Shown here: positions 52,741 to 63,310 of the stretch, in pieces
How the letters are laid out: the number at the start of each line of letters is the position of its first letter
Position numbering within the stretch: position 1 is the first letter of the stretch
Assembly: GCA_028023455.1 (NCBI GenBank)
Contig: JAQFVV010000153.1
Location: 682,001-746,000, forward strand
DNA length: 64,000 bases
Direction of reading: 5' to 3'
From: Epiperipatus broadwayi
Lineage: Eukaryota > Onychophora > Udeonychophora > Euonychophora > Peripatidae
Position numbers and translations under genes: made by a program
The notes under the pieces: generated by a model
What the model was told of the DNA's origin: nothing
The model's input: only the letters and a program-made list of their open reading frames with translations
Database searches by the model: none

Positions 52741-54833
52741 TTATTTTGTATATAGTTACTATTTTAGTAGTACTTTTTAATAAATTACAAACTGTATTGA
52801 GGTTCTTTATTATAATATTCAAATTATACTAATTATTGATCAATATTAACTACTTGTTATAAGGGATGTTATTAGGGATGACATATTCATTGCAAACTTC
52901 TGTATGGAAATATACTTTGAAGGGTTACTAGGAAAAATGAAAGGTTTTCTATGAAGTTTTTAAGTGATAGATTACCCTAGGTAAGTATTATTATATATCA
53001 ATTTTTTTAGAAATTTTATGATAAAACCAACTAACCTACTAACAAAAATATAATTTTAAGTTGCATGCATGATATTTTTGAATTTATGAAATAATATGAA
53101 AATAATTATTTGAAACATTAACTTTTATTTTTTTTATTATTTTGAATATCAATAACTATTTCAGCTTAATTACATTCTTTGTTTTTTTATGTTTCAAACA
53201 ATATATATTATGTCATTTTTGAGTAATATTAACTTAAGTTATGATAAAATTTGTGGCTAAACATATTTTTTTAAATATTCAATATGGCTGCTTTGCCAGT
53301 AAAAAGGCTAAAAGATAAATTTACTGATTAAGACTTCATGGTGTTTCAATAAGTAAAAAATAAACATAAGAATTACAAGTAAAAATTAAAGAATGTCAAA
53401 ATAAGAAACTTATAAATCTACCTTAACATATCAAGCATTATACTGTATCAAACATTATAGTAACTATGTCATTCTAAACTTCTAACTGATTGATAAATTT
53501 TCTGGAAAAAAGATTACACCATTTAGTAACCCCTTATTAGTTATAACAGAAACAAATAAATAAGCAGCCCAAATATTACCTCTAGAAGAATCATCAGAAT
53601 TATGCTGGAAAATAAAAAAAATTCTTGGGAGACACTAAAACCCAAATAAAACACCAATGGTGAAAGGGAAGCTATAAAAAGGATACCCAGGAGATACTAG
53701 CTGCCCAAATCAAACATTATCAAGTTGAGAGGAAAGCTACTAATTATTTAAACTAGACATCTGTAATTATTGTCCATGATTGTAAAACAAATTCTATTGT
53801 TTAATGGATTTTCTCATTATAATAATAAAATAAGAGATTTTTTTACAGCTAACCAATATAACAAGATGACAAATGTTCTATACTAGCTACAGATATAAAG
53901 CTACAAGCATTACTCAGAAAACATTACACATATTTCAGTGATTCAGAAAAAAATAAATTAATGACATAATTCAACAATGTTCCTTATCACAATAGTCATG
54001 AGTACCATGTTACATTATGATCTACTAAAATTCACCATGTTAAAACTTGTTAAGGTTTTTTAAGAATTTTTTTTAGTCCTTTGGCATAAAAGACATAGTC
54101 TTTATCTGAGATTTTAAGCATTTTATAAAACTAATCTGATCATGAAATAAATAAAAAATGACTATTTGTAAGCTTTGGCATGAAAAGTTTCCCCACAAAT
54201 ATATCTTGCAGTGAAGCACTGTTTATTGTAGAAAAAAGATTATATAAGAATAATAGTTTATAAAGCAAAACATTGCAAAATGACAATTTAATTCCAGAAC
54301 AACTGAGAATTGTTCCAATATATTTAAGTGATAACTATGGGTATACCCTTGCCCCTTCTGATAGATAACATTTATATAGAAGAACTTGAAACCACAACAA
54401 TAAAACTATTTCATATCTACCTAAAGCCAGGATTTACTCTGCATATAATATTTTTGTTGAATAGTTATCTGATAAATATTACTAAACATTTTTGACATGC
54501 ATCGATAACTTTTTTGATTCAATTCACAATAAAATGAGAAACAAAAACAAAAATGCAAATTCTTAGATATTTTTGTAACAAGGTTTCTCATAGGTGAAAT
54601 CATAATTATATTTTATAAAAAACCCAGTCACACACAGAAAAATATTTAGCATATATATCTAATCATGACAAAAGCATAAAAATAGATTTATGCTATCACT
54701 ATGTAACAGAGCCAAAAAAGTTTGTTTAGAAGCTAGTCACATGGAAAAAGAAAATTGTTTTTAATCTTAAAAAAAACTTTAAATAGACTAGTAAAAAAAA
54801 GCATCAAAGAAAAACCATTTACTGGTATGATCA

Positions 54834-54836
<3 letters not shown>
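52741..54836. other. AT-rich DNA without recognised genes
   Basis: No coding motif or known repeat. The 60-codon minus frame at 54,421-54,603 has no recognisable content. Confidence 0.5.

Positions 54837-54898
<62 letters not shown>
54837..54898. repeat. (AT)n microsatellite
   Basis: About 60 bp of pure AT. Confidence 0.95.
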
Positions 54899-54900
<2 letters not shown>

Positions 54901-56279
54901 TTGTTAGTAGAACCCTACTTTTAGAACATCTACAGTACAGTTTGTGTAATATCAGAACAACTTTCTGAAGCTATACATGTTATGAGGAATTCTAATTTCT
55001 TTAAAACCTCAATTTAAAATACTGAAAAACAAAAACTGCATTTATAAATACCACATAAATATGAAAGTACATTAATTAGGTAAAGCAGATATTCCATTGA
55101 AAAATGATTAAAAAGCACAAAGTAATGCATAAAAAGAAAATAATATATATATATAAATATGTTATTTTAAATCCTTTTATTTACTAAACACTAAGAAACC
55201 AAAGAATAAGTGTTTTTTTCAACCACAATTAAGACTTTTATATTTAACTTGAAATAAAAGTTTTTTTAATAAAATATTTATCTATCTTACTTTTAATTTT
55301 TTAGCGTTCAGATATTTTTGTAATTATTTTTATTTGAAACAAAAAATAAAAGTATTGTTGCAAACATATTTTTTTTTAAAAAATTTATAATGCATTGAAA
55401 ATTGATCCCAATATTATTTTGTTTCGGAAAGAAGCATTTTTACAAAAGATTTTATAATCAAGAGAAAATAAATTTCATCTATTTTAAAAGATGTAACTTT
55501 TACAATTAATTGAAAGTAAGTATGTCTTTATTTCTATTTTAATTGATTGTTAATCCTTTTTAATGTAACCTTTTTTTAAATAAAAGTATTTATAAAATAT
55601 ACAATCCTTTTTGTGCACATCACTGAAAACTTACTACGCTAATATCATTATGTTTGAAATTCAGTTCACCAAACTTTCTACAGTAATCAGGGGACCAATT
55701 TGAAATATTTCATTGTCATGTTGCATTGCTGTTGATTTATAACATATTTAAAAACATTTAAGGAAGTCTATTTAATAGAAATCTGTTAAATTCCAATTAT
55801 AAAATACAACCTAACAAACAAACAGAGTTTATATATTAAATTACAGCATTTAATAATTGAAAGATATTGGATAGTAAAAAGAAAAAGGAAAACATTTGAA
55901 AAAGCTCCTGACATTGGTAATGACAAAGTAACTCTGAGTTGACTAGTGTGATAATGTTTGGAAACAATCAATGTTGCTTTTAAAATAAAATAAAATCAGA
56001 ACAATCATAGATGAGCAAATAAAGTTCTACTGATGGTTGATTTTGATTTTGTCAGAATAGCCTAATTAATTAGAATATCACCCTAAGTGCACCCTTCATA
56101 AATCTAAAAATTACCAGTTTGATTCAATGCTAGTACTGTCACTAGTCAGACTATATACATCTGAAGAAGTGGGGTTAATATTACTTATGTTATATAGTAA
56201 CCTATGTATTACTATTAACTGTTGAATATATTAGAAAAGTTTAAATAAAGTTTGAACTTTAAAAAAGCATTTAATAACA
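54899..56279. other. AT-rich DNA without recognised genes
   Basis: Nothing classifiable on either strand. Confidence 0.5.
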
Positions 56280-56370
56280 TATAATTACAAATATTTTAGA
56301 TATACTTAAAACTTCCATTCCACTACATCTTTTTGAAATATATAAATAAATGTATCTGAAAAAAATAAAT

Positions 56371-56420
56371 GACCCCAAGATGCATTTCATATTTAATCAT
56401 TACTCTTCAATTGGCCAAGC
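56371..56420 (-). ncRNA. Degenerate hammerhead ribozyme (family B)
   Basis: GAAA, stem III AUG/CAU, the AUC triplet and CCAA/UUGG are kept. The core is UUGAAGA and stem II no longer pairs. Inactive. Confidence 0.65.
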
Positions 56421-56779
56421 CACAAAGTTTGTTCATATCTCTATCATATGTTCAATATTTATTACCATTAACTTGATCTGCAAATAATACATTGAACTCA
56501 CATCATTAATCCCGATGTCTTTAGATAAATATATTAATAATTATTATTAATTATATATTAAGATAGATACTGTCATATCATTGTAGCTTAGGTATAAATT
56601 TTAAACTCTGTTAATGACTAGTATATGATTTTTATTAATATGAAATATCATTATATGCCAGCATTAGTTTAACTTTCTTCTTTTTATATGTGTATTGTCA
56701 TTTATAAATATGTTAAAAATTTTCATTCCCCATACATTCTTGAAACATATGAATAAAGACATATGAGAAAAAAATAAAT

Positions 56780-56927
56780 GACTTCAAGATGCATTTCACG
56801 TCAAGCATTGGTGGTTGAGGGATCAGTGACAGCTGCTTTAGTGGGTTCACTTCCTGGCTGATGCTATGACACATGAGAAAAAAAAGCTGCATTTCATAAA
56901 GAACCATTATTTTTGTATTGGCTCTGT
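56780..56927 (-). ncRNA. Degenerate hammerhead split by a SINE
   Basis: The left piece (56,780-56,798) holds the AUC cleavage side, stem III and GAAA. The right piece (56,888-56,927) holds a decayed stem II and GCCAAUA stem I. The SINE and one 9-bp target copy (TGCATTTCA) lie between. The target itself is the GAAA/stem III sequence. Confidence 0.6.
56799..56887 (+). mobile_element. tRNA-related SINE, copy 1
   Basis: Contains GGTGGTTGAGGGATCAG (A-box-like, as in tRNAs with a long variable arm), GTGGGTTCACTTCCTGG (B-box-like), then GCTGATGCTATGACACATG and an A-rich tail. Flanked by TGCATTTCA at 56,790-56,798 and 56,888-56,896. The 3' half matches the SINE at 59,113-59,223 closely; the 5' half is divergent. 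Confidence 0.75.
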
Positions 56928-57559
56928 TCATAATTTCTTAAACATATCTTCATTGTTTGTTCAGTATTTAGCACTATAATATGATTATAATTTAATCTAT
57001 AAATATCAAACTTCCAGTATTCACAACCATTTTAGATAAATATGTTAATAATTATTCTAATAATTTATTAGACTAGAAATTATCATTTCTATTCTAGTTG
57101 TAAACATTCTGCCCTGTTAAAGATTAAAATATGTATTGACACACACACAAATAATCTTGTTATTATTTGATTATCTAGTTTCAATTCATATTATTATTTT
57201 TAATTGGTTATTGCTTTGGGTGCATTGCAATTGAAATTTTTTTCTAAATTATAGAAATTCCCATTTATATTTTCATGTTTATATATTTTGTAAATCTATG
57301 AAAAATATTAAATTTATCTATATATAAAATTTGATTTATGAATTTGCAACAAGAATGCCTCATTACATGCAAATTCATTTTAACATCTAATGTAAATCTT
57401 TAGACTCATTGTTTTTCACTATACATATATTTCAGATAGAGTTTTATTTTTATCAGATTAGCAGAGGTAACTTCTAATGTCAGACATCTACATTATTATA
57501 TAAACCAAGATTAAAAGAAAAAACAGAGGATAAGAGTTTAATGCATAATAAAATATCAT

Positions 57560-58150
57560 TAAAATCAGTCAACACTTAGACAATTCCAAAATCAATAACA
57601 ATCAACAATCTCAAACTGTTGTCAAGGCAACATGTTTATTTATGGTCCAATATATTTATATAGACACTAAAAATTGCAACTTGATCATTGATATTGAAAT
57701 TACCGATACAAAAAATTTAAATAAACCTCCTTAAACAGATAAATATAATCTGTTCTGAATTCAGGTCAATTGTAACATTGCAAACTGCAATTATAATTTG
57801 CAACTTGCACCCAGAGTATTACTCAAATAATAAATATAATAATGCTCAAGACTAAATCGGTTTATAAGTAATCATCAAATCAGTCAACACTTAGACAATC
57901 CCAATATCAATAACAATCAACAATTTCAATTCTGTTGTCAATAATTTCAATCTCCATAGTCAAATTGCAATGTATTTAGTGTCTATATAAATATATTGGA
58001 TCATAAATAAAGGTAGTATTTCAGATTTATTGGTTAAAGAAGGTTGCCTTGACAATAGTTGAGATTGTTGATTGTTATAGATATTAGGAATGTCTAAGTG
58101 TTGAATGATTTTAGTAATTATTTATAAACCCATTTAGCCTTGAACATTAT
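57560..58150. repeat. Foldback element, copy 2 (compound)
   Basis: Three occurrences of CAGTCAACACTTAGACAAT or its inverse lie near 57,570, 57,880 and 58,100 (inverted). The right half, 57,845-58,150, folds on itself: the arm with TGTTGTCAATAATTTCAATC and TAGTGTCTATATAAATATAT is mirrored. It ends in AAACCCATTTAGCCTTGAAC, the same end as the copy at 32,462-33,103 (AAACCCATTTAGCCTTGCAC). This confirms one dispersed palindromic family. Confidence 0.75.
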
Positions 58151-58369
58151 TACACTTAATATAACAAAATATTTTTAAAGAATTTAAATTTATTTTTAAG
58201 CTTCATAAAAATTTTAATTTTCTATACGATGTTCTTTAAAAACAAAGAATTTGCAGTTATTAATCATTTTAGAGATTATGTAATAATGAATAATAATTTT
58301 GTAATGTGATTTTTACTACACCACTCTCACATAAGGTTTGTATCCACTTTTTAATTCTTTATGAAGAAA
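58151..58369. other. AT-rich spacer
   Basis: No gene or repeat recognised between the foldback and the next hammerhead fragment. Confidence 0.5.
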
Positions 58370-58540
58370 TGTAATCATAAACATATGACCAAAGACATGT
58401 AAAAAAATATGTATGATTCCCAAGACACATATTTTATGCCAAACCAGCACTCATCAGTTGGTCCAGACCACAATCTCCTACACTTATCTTTATCCTTGTT
58501 TAGTATATATAGATAGCAAAATATTACAGTTTAATTGACA
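58370..58540 (-). repeat. HHR repeat copy, intermediate between families A and B
   Basis: The 5' side of the ribozyme is family A-like (stem II with a GTGCTG start), while the cleavage side reads GTC-TTGGGAATC as in family B. Right flank: TTGTTTAGTATATATAGATAGCAAAA. A third subfamily or a mosaic is possible. Confidence 0.65.
58415..58468 (-). ncRNA. Hammerhead ribozyme, G12 mutated
   Basis: CUGAUGA intact, CCAA/UUGG stem I, stem II GUGCUG-GUU-UGGCAU with one weak pair, and cleavage triplet GUC, the classical hammerhead triplet. GAAA is AAAA, so it is inactive as it stands. Confidence 0.75.
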
Positions 58541-59098
58541 AGTGTCAAATTTGAAATTTTCTACATTAAACTTAAAAAACGAACCCTGATAAAATATGTG
58601 TATAAATTTAATGCTGAGCAATATTACTTCAATCACTTAATGTAACATAATATGGGCAAGCAATAACTTTTTATCATGAGTTTATCCAACAGCCAAAATT
58701 GCAAAACATTTGTGATTATGTATTGAAAGTTTATTTAACAACAATAAAAAATGTCAGTTTTTATCTTGTGCAAGACTACATAATTCTAATTTAATTTAGA
58801 AATATGTTTTTACCACACATTTTCCTTTTATATGCATAAAAAAAGCTGAATTGTTAAAATGTTATATTAGTTTGTTTATTCATAGTTTATTCTCACCACT
58901 GTCAAAATATAAAATCCAAATCTTCAAATCTCTACATCTAACACTTATTTTCAAAATATAAATTGAAAAAGAATTTTCATAAAGTTGTCATAATAGATTT
59001 TGATAAAAGCAAAAATGAAACTTAAAATTTTATGATTTTTTTTGTCAATTTGTGAAGAAAATTTTCAAAATGTTTTCTTACTTATTTTTCTTTAAAAC

Positions 59099-59237
59099 AA
59101 TACAATTATTTAGTCTTGCATTGTTAGCCGAGAGGTATTGCAGCCACCATGCAAGCAAGTAGTTGTTTGCAGATGGCTGTGGGTTTGCGTCCTGGCCGAT
59201 GCTATGACACATAGAAAAAAAAAAATACAATTATTTA
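59099..59237 (+). mobile_element. tRNA-derived SINE with perfect 14-bp target duplication
   Basis: AATACAATTATTTA flanks the element exactly at 59,099-59,112 and 59,224-59,237. The body (59,113-59,223) has an A box TTAGCCGAGAGG (59,124-59,135), as in Leu/Ser-type tRNAs, a B box GGGTTTGCGTCC (59,181-59,192), the family end GCCGATGCTATGACACAT and a 13-A tail. Length (111 bp) and structure fit a Pol III-transcribed SINE moved by LINE machinery. The perfect duplication suggests a fairly recent insertion. The body is not a working tRNA, since no acceptor stem closes it. Confidence 0.9.
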
Positions 59238-59424
59238 CTAATATAAAAGATATAATTTTTATTATAATACAATACTTTCTGCCATTTACCTAGACAAAGT
59301 TTCCTCATCTTCAAGTGAATATAATTACTGAATTTACATTTGTTTAACTTTTATTAAATTATTTTTTTAAGAATATTTACTTTTACTTTACCTATTAATT
59401 ACAGGTTTATAGACAATATGTGTT

Positions 59425-59590
59425 TTTAATATAAGAGATTAGAACACAGACTTTTAAGCCCCCTTCAGCATTCACTCTTTCTCATATAACCAATACACAT
59501 GACCACACACATGTGAAAAGATAAATTAACTCCTACATATGTATGTTGTGCTCAACCAGCACTCATGAGTTGGTCCAGTCAATCCAACCT
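59425..59590 (-). repeat. HHR family A copy (degenerate)
   Basis: Begins with the reversed AATCTCTTATATT end and has CTTTTAAGCCCCCTTCAGCA and ACCAATACACATGACCACAC, as other family A arms do. It ends shortly after the ribozyme. The site at 59,527-59,580 has core CUCAUGA and AACA for GAAA. Confidence 0.75.
59527..59580 (-). ncRNA. Degenerate hammerhead ribozyme
   Basis: ACCAA and GUGCUG-GUU-GAGCAC remain. The core is CUCAUGA (G5 changed) and GAAA is AACA. Inactive fossil. Confidence 0.65.
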
Positions 59591-62500
59591 CAACTTTTAA
59601 TCCCAGGTATCAGTCTAATGATGCTTTATCTGCAGTAATATTATTTATAAAATTAGGGATTTTGTATAATAGTAAATCACACTGTGGATTCATAAACATT
59701 TTAGTAATAATTATTTAGTTAAAAAACTATAACATAAAAAGTAGAGCACATACACAATCTTTGTTCTTTGATCATGAATCAATGAATAATCATGAGTTTA
59801 TTTTTGATTCCAATAATGTTAATATTATTAAGGAAGAATAGAATGCTAAAAGTCATCAAAGTAGTCTTATGTATATATTAATAAAGAATACAATCTTTAA
59901 TCAGAAGGGTATGAATATAAAACTACATCAATACTAGAATGATACATGATTTCTCGTAAAATTTCAAAACTGAGGCACATTTTTTTATATTGAAATTCAA
60001 TTTTGTTTAAAAAAAATGTAATGGCAAATATATAAGTGATCAACATGGGGATGTATGCCACAATACTTAAATGACCAAGTAAACTTTATTTCTTTTTTAT
60101 AATCGACTAATCATCATAATAATGACATTAACAAATATTTTTTAATCATTTTTACTTTAAGAAGGAAGATAATGATTTTTAATTGTTTATCACTGAAATT
60201 GGTGGATTAATTCTTGTCAAACAAAAGTAAAACTATTATGCTCAAGTATTATTATTTGTTATATTTGATGAACAGATTACAAGATAAATAATATCTACTC
60301 TTTTGTTGGGTCTCACATAGTGACATAAGTAAAATAACTACACTCTTAGACATATTTGGATAGCCCTATCTCTTCCAAGATCTATAAATTCTCCAGTCAT
60401 GATTAAAACCTATTGTATGATACAATAATAAACAAGAACTTATGTACAAACTGTTTCAAGTTAAATCTTGGACCCATACATGCCTTGTATTGTAGATATC
60501 CAAAACAAATGTTTTGTATTTTTCAAATTTATCCATTCTTGTTTGTGTTCCACAAGCATTCAATCAACTTTAAAAAATTGTTTCCAAAAAAGTGAAAGCA
60601 AGTTCAGCCTCACACTACATCTATAATTATTGACATATTCAGAACCATGTGATTTTCACATTATTCCATTATGTTTGTTAATTAAAAAAAAGAATATAAT
60701 TAAAAGAACGATTATATACTTATTTTTTTCTACAACTTTTATTTATAAATATTGTGAACAAAATTTGGCAATCCAGATTTTTTTAAATTAGCAATAGTAT
60801 AACAGAGATTTGTTTTGAAAACTATTAGTGTATTATCAGAAAATTTCGATCTAAAATAAGCATTCTCTGTGATTTTTCACTCAAAAGGTTCGTGTATGTA
60901 TATATATTATGTTTAAAACTCAAGTATTTTAAAATATTTATGGATTGTGTAGATATATATCAATTAAAAACTTATATGCATTCTTTTGATTTTGGTGATA
61001 AATTATTAATATATGGTGGTATTACGACAATGTATGAGATGTCACATGATTAAAAGTTATTACGAATTCATCATGTATGATTTGCAAGTAGTCAATGATT
61101 GTAAATTTTCTGTTTATCAATATATATATAGCTACAATATGTAAATTTTAAATCAGAGTAAAATGAAAATTTAGAATAAATTTATAAATCTAAAAATATA
61201 AACTTTTTAAGCTTACAATAGATACCATTTATTAATAATTTTAACATGTGCATATATATACTATACTTATTCAGACACTAAAAAGTGATATATAAATTTA
61301 AAAATAAGCAGACATTTATATTTCATGTATGTGTTATGTTGAGAGATAGCTATTTTTATTTAACAATTTTAAAATTAATGATAAATATACTGCAGTATTA
61401 TATTTTGTAATCCTGTTTTGTAAAACATTTCACTTTATTCACTACACAATTGCCTGTGAAGAAAAATAACAGTACTTAAAATCAAGTTTACAAAATTCTA
61501 TTTTATTTTAGTAGAATAAATTAAAGTATTGACTTACACCAACCCTATGACATTGTTGTTATTAGTATTCCTTCCGTGGTAGCTGTTATTTTATTGATTG
61601 AGATTGTAGGAAATATTTTTTATCCTCGGGGTATTTTTTCATTTCTCAATATTCATTGATCATCCTAAAAAAATGATTATAGTTATAGATAAATATTGTA
61701 GTTTGGATGGAAAATATGTTTTCAAATGTAAATACGTACATATATCTCAAAGTATAATTATCAAGGCAAGAATATGCCCAGAAAATATAAAGAAATGTGA
61801 AACCCATCTTAAATGATGTTTATTTCTTTAATTTAAAATTGGAATTATTCAAGCCATTAACTACAAAATAGTTTTCATTAAAATGGGAAAAAAATCTAAG
61901 ACATTTTAAAAGCCTTAGAAAAAAAAATAATAATGAATATTTTTTGATTGCTTGTTGATCAAAGGTTACCGGATAATAGCAATTATTTGATGGAAAAAAT
62001 GTCTTTACGTTTACTTATTGTTTTGAAATATAATTATTTATTTTTATATATTTTTAATATTAAAATAAAATCATAATAAATAATACATTTCAATTTTATT
62101 TTCATGGATATATATATAAACTTTTAAAAAAACATATTTTAAATATCCTCGAATAATAAAGATCTCTCCAACAGCCCCTTCCAATAAAAATACTATACCT
62201 GCCGGTTGCTGCGTAGTGACACGTTAGAAGTTTTTATATTCTTACTTTAAGTTCTATATAAATATATTTACTGAACAACATTAAATGAGCAATTAGACTA
62301 GCTATAAGTCAGTTACATAAAAAAACCTTTATACTTGATTGGAACCTGAAAAAAGTTCAAGTATCAGTCCCCTTGAATTTGAACTCCAAATCATGGCTGA
62401 TGTATTCAATCATATATATGTATTAACCTCCCCATTTAAATAACTATTTCTTAACATAAAAGTCCCTTTCAATTCATGTGATTAACACTGCTATTAGAGT

Positions 62501-62879
62501 GAGAATTATTTTTGATAGCCTCTCTTAAGTTATGTAATCATTTTTTAAATGTTTAGTAGTTAATTCCAATTTCAGTTTATATATTTTTAATAGATAACAT
62601 CTACAATCATAGGAAATCAAAACATTCATGGTTTTAGAATGAAATTATGTTCATAAAGCTCTGTTCGGTTGTTTCTTTTTTAAGATTTTCCAGAGAAAAT
62701 ATACATTTTCTTACAGCTTTTTTTCCAATCACATGCTTCAATAAATTTAAAAATTTAATTTTCATTGTACATTAATACTGTAGGATAAATTATTATTTTT
62801 AAAACATACTTTATATATTAAAATATCTCAGTATATAAGATTTTATGATATACATTTTTGTATTGAAAGATTTAATGAA
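59591..62879. other. AT-rich DNA without recognised genes
   Basis: Over 3 kb with no classifiable feature. The 60-codon frame at 60,413-60,595 contains several Cys but matches no family I know. Confidence 0.5.
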
Positions 62880-63310
62880 TTAGATCTCTGATGCATGTAT
62901 ACTTTGGATTTCAACCAGTTAAAAAAACAAACTAGATTTAAAAGTGTTTTTAGTACAATTGATTATATCCAAGTATTGAGAGAAGTTATCCAAAGGACCA
63001 ATGAATATGATTTATCATTATGCTTTCAATTTGTAGATTGTGAAAAGGCATTTGATTCCATAAGCATTTCATCCATGATTAAAGCATTGGATTATCAAGA
63101 TAATAGATCTAGAATATTGTTACATTCTGAAGAATATATATAAAAATTAAAGCCAATAAAATTTTTACAGTTTTTTAAATATAAGGAAGATAGTAAAAAA
63201 ACAATAGGAATTCCCTCTTTCTGTAGCATAAGATTTCAATTGTTTATTAGAGAAGGATAATGAATGTTTTATTATTTTGATATATATATAATAGATTTGA
63301 TAATTTCATA
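62880..63310 (+). pseudogene. LINE reverse transcriptase fragment (motif A)
   Basis: The open frame 62,895-63,143 reads KKQTRFKSVFSTIDYIQVLR, then EVIQRTNEYDLSLCFQFVDC and EKAFDSISISSMIKALDYQD. This is the QAGFR.GFSTIDHI.VLRE...RTNEY.LPLC.AFVDYEKAFDS block of a very common invertebrate LINE RT. The first catalytic Asp is residue 48 of this frame (codon at 63,036), and the usual Tyr after it is Cys here. After the stop, shifted frames up to about 63,310 weakly fit the next RT block. The rest of the element is absent, so it is an internal fragment. It may be the same group as the endonuclease fragment at 1,960-2,330. Confidence 0.85.

Larger units (their letters stand above)
56280..57230 (-). 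mobile_element. HHR family B array, about 2.3 monomers, with a SINE inserted
   Basis: Ribozyme remnants at 56,371 and 56,780 are again exactly 409 bp apart. Both units carry AAAAAAATAAATGAC, then CAAGATGCATTTCA, and share downstream phrases (TAGATAAATATATTAATAATT, then AAACTCTGTTAA). A third partial unit runs to about 57,230 with GATAAATATGTTAATAATTA and ATTCTGCCCTGTTAAAGATT. The second unit is interrupted by a SINE at 56,799-56,887. Identical spacing at two distant loci shows that the 409-bp monomer is the repeating unit of this family. Confidence 0.75.
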
